In this document: positions 1-5,883 of the stretch, in pieces
Layout: every line of letters begins with the position of its first letter
Numbering within the stretch: the first letter of the stretch is position 1
Origin: Lentisphaeria bacterium
Lineage (GTDB): Bacteria > Verrucomicrobiota > Lentisphaeria > JABSQK01 > UBA12247
Assembly (NCBI GenBank): GCA_003477185.1
Contig: DMTJ01000368.1
Span: 1-5,883 of the forward strand
Length of the DNA stretch: 5,883 nucleotides
Direction of reading: 5' to 3'
Notes under the pieces: model-generated
Seen by the model: the letters and a program-made list of their open reading frames with translations, nothing else
The model's database searches: none
Told to the model about the DNA's origin: nothing
Program-made: the position numbers and the translations under genes

Positions 1-864
1 AAGCACGACGCTTTCACCGTACTGCGTAGGTAGTGAGGACACACGCAGGTCGATGCGCTTTCCAGAGATGCGCAGTTCGATACGACCATCCTGCGGCTTA
101 CGAGATTCCGAGATATCCAGGCCGGAGAGAACCTTCACCCGTGAGATCACCGGAATCGCCAGATGGATAGGCGGCGGCTGCATCTCATAAAGCGTACCGT
201 CGATGCGGTAGCGGATGCGGAATTCCTCGGCAAACGGCTCGAAATGAATATCGCTGGCACGATCCTTCACGCCTTGGGCCAAGATCACATTTACGAATCG
301 CACGATGGGAGTGGCGTTCGCCAAATCTTCCTCGTCTTCCTCATCATCGTCATCGTACACAGCGTCGGGGGCGAGCTTCTCCATATCAGCAATGATACTT
401 CTGAGGTTGCCTTCGCTCGCCTCGTCTTCCGGAAAATATTTCTCGATGCTCGCCATGATCATGTCTGGCTGGGCGACGTTAATGCGCACATCCATCCCCA
501 GCACGTAGCCCAGCTCGTCCATCGTCTGATAGTCCATCGGGTCGGCAGCGACGATGTGCAGCGTTTCTTTTTCTACATAGAGTGGCAGAATGCGATATTG
601 CCTAGCCACCATGCTCGGTACGCAATCTATGGCGTCGGGCTTGACTGCCACTTTGTTCATGTCATAGAACTGAGTACCGAGGGCTACCGCGATGAGCTTA
701 AGCATCTCGGATTCGGAAATAATCCCGAAGTTATAGAGAATCTTATCAAACGGGATGTTCGTGCGCTGATGCTCCTCATACGCCTCTTCGAGTTGTATCT
801 CGGTGGCTACTTGGTTGTCCAGCAAAATGTGCCAGAAGGCACTAATATCCGAACCGACGTCCAT
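1..864 (-). CDS. Second GspE/PilB-family assembly ATPase, N-terminal 288 residues (3' end outside window)
   Basis: This reading frame is open from an ATG at 864-862 to the left edge, with no stop inside the window. The 288 residues seen are about half of a typical family member. Residues 1-145 form a GspE/PilB-type N-terminal domain, with family-like segments such as ILPLYV (92-97) and VAADPMD (105-111). A very acidic linker follows, with ten Asp/Glu in a row at 171-180. The start of the ATPase region comes next: SDIHFEP (204-210), RYRIDG (218-223), KPQDGRI (256-262) and IDLRVSSLPT (271-280). The Walker A, Walker B and zinc motifs would lie off the window, so catalytic competence cannot be judged. 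The layout and ATPase-side sequence resemble Pseudomonas PilB, recalled from memory. The family is cytoplasmic and hexameric and powers pilin or pseudopilin assembly. The gene starts 7 bases after the upstream paralogue and is probably cotranscribed with it. The family call is secure; PilB versus GspE is not. Confidence 0.93.
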   Translation of the reverse strand, partial: MDVGSDISAFWHILLDNQVATEIQLEEAYEEHQRTNIPFDKILYNFGIISESEMLKLIAVALGTQFYDMNKVAVKPDAIDCVPSMVARQYRILPLYVEKETLHIVAADPMDYQTMDELGYVLGMDVRINVAQPDMIMASIEKYFPEDEASEGNLRSIIADMEKLAPDAVYDDDDEEDEEDLANATPIVRFVNVILAQGVKDRASDIHFEPFAEEFRIRYRIDGTLYEMQPPPIHLAIPVISRVKVLSGLDISESRKPQDGRIELRISGKRIDLRVSSLPTQYGESVVL

Positions 865-871
865 ATGGGGT

Positions 872-2578
872 CTACTCCTCTTCCTCGCTGTCGCCCTTAG
901 TCACGCGGATGACTTCTTCCAACGTGGTTGACCCGGCTTGTGCTTTGCGAGTCCCGTCGTCACGCAATGTCCGCATACCAAGCTCACGGGCTCGTGCCTT
1001 AATTTCATCTGATGGTGAGCCGGCAAAGATCATGGGAATGATCTCCTCAGTCACCATCATAATTTCATAGAAGCCTAGGCGGCCTTTGTAGCCATTGCTG
1101 CATGAGCCACAGCCTGCACCCTTCAACAGTGTGGTATCTTTAAAGAAATCGGCGTCAAGTTCAAGCAGGCGCAGTTCTTCTGGCTCAGGCTCTACTTCTC
1201 GCTTACAGTTCTTGCAAATGCGCCGTCCTAGGCGCTGAGCCATAACTGCCTTCACACCGGATGCGACCAAGAAAGGCTTGATGCCCATGTCGAGTAGACG
1301 AGTAATGGCACTGGGCGCATCGTTCGTATGCAGAGTGCTGAACACGAGATGCCCGGTCAGGGCTGCATTAATGGCGATGGCTCCTGTCTCGATATCCCGA
1401 ATCTCCCCCACCATGATAATGTTGGGTGCCTGGCGAAGCATGGCACGCAACGCGAGAGCAAAAGTCATCCCGATTGACTTGTCACATTGGACCTGATTGA
1501 TACCAGGGAGATCGTACTCCACCGGATCCTCTGCGGTGATGATCTTGCGGTTCGGAGTGTTGATGGTGTTGAGAAAGGCGTAAAGGGAGGTCGTCTTTCC
1601 TGATCCAGTCGGACCCGTCACTAGGAAGATTCCGTCGGGAAACGACAGGATCCGGTCGATCAGCACTTGATCGTCACTGAAGAAGCCCAGTTCGGCAATC
1701 CCCAGCATGATGCTGCTTTTATCCAGAATACGCATAACGATGGACTCGCCATACACAGTGGGAACCGAAGACACGCGCAGGTCGATCTCTTTGCCCGGAA
1801 ACTTGAAGTTAATTCTCCCATCCTGTGGTACCCGCTTCTCGGTAATATCGAGCTTGGCCATGATCTTGATACGCTGAAGAATTGCGGCCTGGAGATACTT
1901 GGGCGGGTTGTCGAACTCTTGCAGCACGCCGTCAATTCGATAGCGAACCCGAAAGCGCTTCTCCAGAGGTTCTAAGTGAATGTCACTAGCGCTGTTGCGG
2001 TAGGCTTCGATGATAAGCATCCCGACCAGACGAATGAGACTTGACTCTTCCGCTTGGTCATCTTGAGGATCTTCGTCAAGGTCCTGGGTCACGGTCGTAA
2101 GTGACGCGGTCACGTCGCTGATCACCTCGGTCATTTTATCCTCGGCGGAGGAGTAATTGATCTTAATCACGCGCTCAATATCAGCCTGCTTACAGATAAC
2201 CGGCTCGATGTCCTCATTGGGCAGGAAACAGCGAACAGCATCAATGCTCTCAAAGTCCGTAGGGTCTGCAACTCCTACACGTAACATGTGCTCATGGTGC
2301 ATAATCGGAATCACGCGAAAGCGCCGAACGGTATCGCCGTCCAAAGCAGACAGCACGTCTGGCGGAATCTTGTAATCCGTCAGGCTCATGAACTCCATCC
2401 CATACTCTTGGGCAATCAGCTCGTAGAAGTCATTTTCTTCCAGGATCTCAAGTTCAACCAGACACTCTACAATGGGGCGATCGGGAGTGTCGATCTGCAT
2501 GTTCTTCGCTCTGCTTGCCTCAGCGTCCGTGAGCACGCCTTTATGCACCAGCAAGTCGATCACGTACGCATCATCCAT
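872..2578 (-). CDS. GspE/PilB-family type IV pilus / type II secretion assembly ATPase, complete
   Basis: This 568-residue cytoplasmic AAA-like motor hydrolyses ATP to drive pilin or pseudopilin assembly from the inner membrane. Residues 1-145 are a GspE/PilB N-terminal domain, and 146-180 form an acidic linker. The ATPase region contains SASDIHLEP (196-204), RYRIDG (212-217), PQDGRI (251-256), Walker A GPTGSGKTTS (322-331, Lys328), the Asp box ITAEDPVEY (347-355), Walker B IIMVGEIRD (387-395, Glu392) and the His box LVFSTLHTND (411-420). Two cysteine pairs, 455/458 and 490/493, form the zinc site typical of PilB and GspE. The family's TTLEEVIRVT ending is at 551-560, followed by an acidic SEEEE tail. 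All motifs needed for activity are present. The length fits PilB (about 565) better than E. coli GspE (about 490), but I cannot tell a pilus motor from a secretion motor without neighbouring genes. It lies 163 bases after rpoC and 7 before its paralogue. The start is supported by GGAG nine bases upstream. Confidence 0.95.
   Translation of the reverse strand: MDDAYVIDLLVHKGVLTDAEASRAKNMQIDTPDRPIVECLVELEILEENDFYELIAQEYGMEFMSLTDYKIPPDVLSALDGDTVRRFRVIPIMHHEHMLRVGVADPTDFESIDAVRCFLPNEDIEPVICKQADIERVIKINYSSAEDKMTEVISDVTASLTTVTQDLDEDPQDDQAEESSLIRLVGMLIIEAYRNSASDIHLEPLEKRFRVRYRIDGVLQEFDNPPKYLQAAILQRIKIMAKLDITEKRVPQDGRINFKFPGKEIDLRVSSVPTVYGESIVMRILDKSSIMLGIAELGFFSDDQVLIDRILSFPDGIFLVTGPTGSGKTTSLYAFLNTINTPNRKIITAEDPVEYDLPGINQVQCDKSIGMTFALALRAMLRQAPNIIMVGEIRDIETGAIAINAALTGHLVFSTLHTNDAPSAITRLLDMGIKPFLVASGVKAVMAQRLGRRICKNCKREVEPEPEELRLLELDADFFKDTTLLKGAGCGSCSNGYKGRLGFYEIMMVTEEIIPMIFAGSPSDEIKARARELGMRTLRDDGTRKAQAGSTTLEEVIRVTKGDSEEEE
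875..879 (-). promoter_or_regulatory. Ribosome binding site of the second ATPase gene
   Basis: The minus strand reads AGGAG here, 10 bases before the ATG at 864. The site lies inside the last glutamate codons of the upstream ATPase gene, directly before its TAG stop at 874-872. This supports the chosen start and suggests translation of the two genes is coupled. Confidence 0.7.
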
Positions 2579-2587
2579 ACAATCGGT

Positions 2588-2591
2588 CTCC
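2588..2591 (-). promoter_or_regulatory. Ribosome binding site of the first ATPase gene
   Basis: The minus strand reads GGAG nine bases before the ATG at 2578-2576. This is good spacing for a Shine-Dalgarno site and supports that start codon. Confidence 0.7.
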
Positions 2592-2624
2592 GTTCCCTCT
2601 TCCTAGCCGTCTCGCGGCCCGACT

Positions 2625-2652
2625 ATTACACTCTCTTTGACCCTACCGCGAA
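2625..2652 (-). promoter_or_regulatory. Possible weak sigma70-type promoter for the ATPase operon
   Basis: After the rpoC terminator the ATPase operon needs its own start point. The best candidate on the minus strand is a -10-like TGTAAT (2630-2625, five of six consensus bases). It is preceded at 16 bases by a poor -35-like TTCGCG (three of six). Transcription would begin near 2618 and give a leader of about 40 bases. With so weak a -35, this may be chance, or another sigma factor may be used. Confidence 0.22.
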
Positions 2653-2678
2653 TGGTGCTGAATTCAATACACAGACAC

Positions 2679-2712
2679 AAAAACGGCGCTGACAATTTCT
2701 CGCCAGCGCCGC
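2679..2712 (-). terminator. Factor-independent terminator of rpoC
   Basis: On the minus strand, 30 bases after the rpoC stop codon, CGGCGCTG (2711-2704) and CAGCGCCG (2691-2684) form a perfect 8-bp GC-rich stem. A G·U pair can extend it at the base. The loop is 12 bases. A TTTTTGTGT tract (from 2683) follows directly. The plus strand has no T-run after the stem, so it acts in one direction. It separates the rpoC transcript from the ATPase operon, though read-through is possible. Confidence 0.88.
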
Positions 2713-2741
2713 TTCATCTCGATACCATTTATCAGTTTTCG

Positions 2742-5700
2742 CTAAATTACATCATCCAAGCCAAGCTTGGCGATTGCATCGCGTACGGCAGTGTCGTTAT
2801 CATAGTTTCCGCCTTCTGCTGAGTCACTTGCAGAGACCTCGCGGCCAACCTTTTTGTAACGCACCTTCTGCATCTTATGATAGCCAGTTCCTGCCGGGAT
2901 CAGATGGCCCATGATCACGTTCTCCTTAAAGCCACGCAACGGGTCGCTCTTGCCGAGAGTCGCTGCGTCAGTCAGGATACGTGTCGTGTCCTGGAAGGAA
3001 GCTGCCGAAATGAAGCTCTCCGTTTCCAGGGCGGCCTTGGTGATACCAAGCAGAATGGGCTGCGCTTCGGCTGGTTGCCCACCTTCAGCGATAACCCGTT
3101 GGTTCTCAATCACGAAGGTATCACGTTCGATCTGCTCACCGTAGAGAAAGGACGTACTCCCTGGCTCAGAGATGCGCACCTTCTGCAACATTTGGCGCAC
3201 AATCACTTCGACATGTTTGTCGTTGATCTCCACGCCTTGCAGGCGGTACACTTCCTGAATCTCGTTCACGAGGTATTCCTGCAGGTCTTGAGGTCCGCAG
3301 ACCTCAAGAATCTCGTGGGGAACAACGGCGCCTTCCGTAAGCGGCTGGCCCTTTTTCACGTACTCGCCTTCGAAGACGGCGATCTGCTTCTCAGCAGGGA
3401 GCAAGTGCTCCTCAGTGACGTTGTTCTCAGTGTCACGAATCAAGATCTGTCGCTTATCCCGGACAAAGCCACCCACTTGGATTGCACCATCGATGCGTGC
3501 GATCTCGGCGGCTTCCTTCGGACGGCGTGCTTCGAAGAGCTCGGCAACACGGGGCAAACCACCGGTGATATCCTTGGTTTTAGCAGATTGACGTGGCGTA
3601 CGGGCCAGAGTCTGGCCAGCAGTCACGGTCTTCCCGTCTTCCACCATGATATGGGCGCCAGAGGGAATCGAGACGTGATACAGCATCTCGCCATCTTTGT
3701 CCATGATCAGGATTTGTGGCAGCAGGTCATCACGATGATCCAGCACACTAATTTCCTTAGTGCCGGTCGCTTCGTTGATCTCTTCCTTCATTGTGATCCC
3801 TTCCACCAGATCGGCGAACTGGATCTTACCACCACGCTCGGTGATAATCGGAATGTTGTACTGGTCCCACTTCACGAAGACTTCGTCTTCGGCAATCGTG
3901 TCGCCTTCCTTCTTTAGGATGACGGCACCAGCGACGAGCGGGTACCGCTCTTGCTCGAAACCGTTCTTGTCGCACAACATGACCGAAGCCGTCTTGTTCA
4001 GCACGATGAGATTTCCTTCGGAATCCTGCACAGTACGCGCATCATCCAACTTCAGTACACCAGCGGTCCGTGCCTTGTGGAACGGGTTGGTGGTCGTCAC
4101 CGTAGCAGTACCACCATGATGGAAGGTACGCATGGTCAACTGAGTACCCGGCTCACCGATGGACTGTGCGGCGATAATCCCAATCGCGTCACCTTCCTTA
4201 GTAATCTCGTCATTGGCAAGATTTCGGCCGTAGCACTTGGCGCAGACACCATCATCACTCTGACAAGTCAGAACGGAGCGAATTCGCACGCGGTCAATCG
4301 AGCAATCCTTGATCTCCAACGCGATACTCTCGACGATTTCTTCGCCAGCGGCAACGAGCAGTTCATCCTCAGCGCTCTTGGGGTTACGGATATCGTCAGC
4401 GCTATAGCGACCAATGATCCGATCCTCAATTGGCAGCATCTCCTCATCGCCTTCACGGATCGGACGGACCCAGATGCCCTGCGTCGTCAAGCAATCGTGC
4501 TCGACGCAGATCACGTCATGGGCCACGTCGACAAGCTTCCGAGTCATGTACCCGGAGTCCGCGGTCTTTAGAGCTGTATCCGCAAGTCCCTTACGAGCAC
4601 CATGCGAGCTAATAAAGAACTCGAGGACCGACAGTCCTTCGCGAAAGTTAGCGAGGATTGGACGCTCGATGATCTCACCAGATGGCTTGGCCATCAGGCC
4701 ACGCATTCCAGCCAGCTGACGGATCTGGTCCTTACTACCGCGAGCGCGGGAGTCAAGCATTGCCCAGACCGGGTTGATTTCGCTCAGACCATTGTTCCGT
4801 TCAAGTGTATCGAACAGGCGGTTCGCGATCTGCGTGTTCGCGTGGGTCCAAATGTCGATGCACTTGTTGTACCGCTCGCCATTGGTTATCACGCCCTGCT
4901 GATACTGCTCACGGACCGTGACCAGCTCTGTTTGCGCAATCTCGAGGAATTCTTTCTTCTCTTTGGGGATAATCATATCCACGATCGCGATAGAGAAGCC
5001 AGCCTTGGTGGCAAATTTGTACCCAAGATCCTTGAGGTCGTCGAGGAACTCGACCGTGATATCCAAACCAAGCTGGGTGTAGGCAATAGCCACCAACTCG
5101 GAAAGGGTCCCCTTCTTGCCGATGTCATTGAAGAAACCAAGGCCGCCCGGAACAATCTCGTTGAAGATACAGCGTCCAGCAGTGGTCACCAGCAAGCGCT
5201 GTGTGTGGTCTCCGTTGGGAGACTCCACGCCGAAGTCGGGATTCCACAATGCAATTGGCGCGTGAATCTGAACGCGGCCGCTGTCGTAGGCCCGCATGGC
5301 TTCCCATGAGTCTTTAAAGATCCGGAGGGATTTCGCCTCTACATCCAACGACCCAGGCTTCGCATAAGTGAGGAAATAGGAGCCGAGTGTAATGTCCTGC
5401 GAAGGCGTAGCCACTGGCTTGCCATCCGATGGTTTGAAGATGTTGTACGGTGCCAACATCAGCAGCTTGGTCTCAAGCTGTGCCTCGTTTGAAAGCGGGA
5501 TATGCACAGCCATCTGATCCCCGTCGAAGTCGGCGTTGTACGCAGAACAGACAAGCGGATGAAGACGGATTGCGCGGCCTTCGATCAGAATCGGATCGAA
5601 TGCCTGAATCGACAGTCGATGCAGAGTCGGTGCCCGGTTGAGCATGATCGGGTGCCCCTTGGTCACATCCTCGAGGATGTCCCAGACCTCTGTGGCTCCG

Positions 5701-5883
5701 CGCTCAATCATCTTCTTGGCACTGCGAACAGTGTGTACGTAGCCCAGTTCCTTCAAACGACGAATGATGAACGGCTCGAACAAAGTCAACGCCATCTTCT
5801 TCGGCAGACCACACTGATGCAGCTTGAGCTCCGGCCCCACAACGATCACGGAACGACCGGAGTAGTCCACTCGCTTACCCAGC
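2742..5883 (-). CDS. rpoC: DNA-directed RNA polymerase beta' subunit, C-terminal three quarters (5' end outside window)
   Basis: This is the catalytic beta' subunit of RNA polymerase. The frame enters from the right edge reading [11 protein letters not shown], which matches E. coli RpoC near residue 345. The GTG at 5870 is therefore an internal valine and not a start, and roughly 340 N-terminal residues are missing. Counting from that valine as residue 1, there are 1042 codons. NADFDGD (112-118) holds the three Mg-binding aspartates of the active site. The bridge-helix region is at about 389-451. The second zinc site is Cys460, Cys536, Cys543 and Cys546, corresponding to E. coli Cys814, 888, 895 and 898. 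The trigger loop spans about 562-590 with Met580, Arg581 and His584. An SI3-like insertion runs from about 591 to 750, and the loop resumes with [20 protein letters not shown] (767-786). The C-terminal part includes [20 protein letters not shown] (873-892) and [10 protein letters not shown] (951-960). No frameshift or missing key residue was seen. It ends with TAG at 2744-2742. rpoB would be expected just upstream, outside the window. Confidence 0.99.
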   Translation of the reverse strand, partial: LGKRVDYSGRSVIVVGPELKLHQCGLPKKMALTLFEPFIIRRLKELGYVHTVRSAKKMIERGATEVWDILEDVTKGHPIMLNRAPTLHRLSIQAFDPILIEGRAIRLHPLVCSAYNADFDGDQMAVHIPLSNEAQLETKLLMLAPYNIFKPSDGKPVATPSQDITLGSYFLTYAKPGSLDVEAKSLRIFKDSWEAMRAYDSGRVQIHAPIALWNPDFGVESPNGDHTQRLLVTTAGRCIFNEIVPGGLGFFNDIGKKGTLSELVAIAYTQLGLDITVEFLDDLKDLGYKFATKAGFSIAIVDMIIPKEKKEFLEIAQTELVTVREQYQQGVITNGERYNKCIDIWTHANTQIANRLFDTLERNNGLSEINPVWAMLDSRARGSKDQIRQLAGMRGLMAKPSGEIIERPILANFREGLSVLEFFISSHGARKGLADTALKTADSGYMTRKLVDVAHDVICVEHDCLTTQGIWVRPIREGDEEMLPIEDRIIGRYSADDIRNPKSAEDELLVAAGEEIVESIALEIKDCSIDRVRIRSVLTCQSDDGVCAKCYGRNLANDEITKEGDAIGIIAAQSIGEPGTQLTMRTFHHGGTATVTTTNPFHKARTAGVLKLDDARTVQDSEGNLIVLNKTASVMLCDKNGFEQERYPLVAGAVILKKEGDTIAEDEVFVKWDQYNIPIITERGGKIQFADLVEGITMKEEINEATGTKEISVLDHRDDLLPQILIMDKDGEMLYHVSIPSGAHIMVEDGKTVTAGQTLARTPRQSAKTKDITGGLPRVAELFEARRPKEAAEIARIDGAIQVGGFVRDKRQILIRDTENNVTEEHLLPAEKQIAVFEGEYVKKGQPLTEGAVVPHEILEVCGPQDLQEYLVNEIQEVYRLQGVEINDKHVEVIVRQMLQKVRISEPGSTSFLYGEQIERDTFVIENQRVIAEGGQPAEAQPILLGITKAALETESFISAASFQDTTRILTDAATLGKSDPLRGFKENVIMGHLIPAGTGYHKMQKVRYKKVGREVSASDSAEGGNYDNDTAVRDAIAKLGLDDVI

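Noticed and set aside
305..508. Short plus-strand frame with a poly-serine run
   Set aside because: The serine run is the complement of the Asp/Glu codons in the acidic linker of the second ATPase and has no independent support.
163..900. Plus-strand open frame of 245 codons at the left of the window
   Set aside because: The opposite strand encodes an unmistakable GspE/PilB N-terminal half over the same bases, so this frame is its shadow. The region is easily misread because the true gene has no stop inside the window.
2661..2666. TTGAAT-like -35 element on the minus strand before the ATPase operon
   Set aside because: It lies about 31 bases from the only reasonable -10-like hexamer, too far for a sigma70 promoter, and it overlaps the region just after the terminator T-tract.
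2877..3917. Long plus-strand open frame of 346 codons opposite rpoC
   Set aside because: It lies wholly antisense to well-conserved RpoC sequence, its product resembles no family I know, and it has no supporting neighbour. It is explained by codon use on the real strand.
4602..5309. Plus-strand open frame of 235 codons opposite rpoC
   Set aside because: It is antisense to intact RpoC coding sequence and has no recognisable domain; other antisense frames at 3951-4571 and 4414-4719 are rejected for the same reason.
5868..5870. GTG as a possible start codon of the RpoC fragment
   Set aside because: The preceding in-frame codons encode LGKR, continuing the conserved [11 protein letters not shown] block of RpoC, so this is an internal valine and the gene continues past the right edge.

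Overview
All three genes recognised here lie on the minus strand and are read from high to low coordinates. In order of transcription they are the 3' three quarters of rpoC (RNA polymerase beta' subunit), a complete GspE/PilB-family assembly ATPase, and the first 288 codons of a second, paralogous GspE/PilB-family ATPase that runs off the left edge. The sequence is bacterial, with middling G+C judged by eye. RpoC has a long insertion in the trigger loop like the SI3 of E. coli and other Gram-negatives. That insertion, the moderate divergence from proteobacterial RpoC, and two PilB-like ATPases just after rpoC suggest a Gram-negative lineage. My best guess is the PVC group, perhaps Verrucomicrobiota, but this is family resemblance from memory and not a search result.

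Right part (2742-5883): rpoC without its N-terminal quarter. The active-site Asp motif, bridge helix, four-cysteine zinc site, trigger loop and C-terminal region are all intact. Middle (2579-2741): a 163-base intergenic stretch. It holds a strong factor-independent terminator for rpoC, then a possible weak promoter and a clear ribosome binding site for the first ATPase. Left part (1-2578): two ATPase genes separated by only 7 bases, almost certainly one operon. The ribosome binding site of the second gene lies in the glutamate codons that end the first.

The ATPases belong to the cytoplasmic hexameric motor family that powers type IV pilus, type II secretion or related pilin-like assembly. Two unequal paralogues next to each other suggest either a two-motor machine or two machines sharing an operon. 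The genes that would decide this (retraction ATPase, platform protein, pilins) would lie beyond the left edge. rpoC probably has no functional link to them and is a neighbour across a terminator.

I found no RNA genes, mobile elements, CRISPR arrays or repeats. The window is mostly ordinary core genome. The observations most worth following are the tandem ATPase pair, its acidic linkers, and the apparent lack of a canonical c-di-GMP-binding motif in both N-terminal domains.
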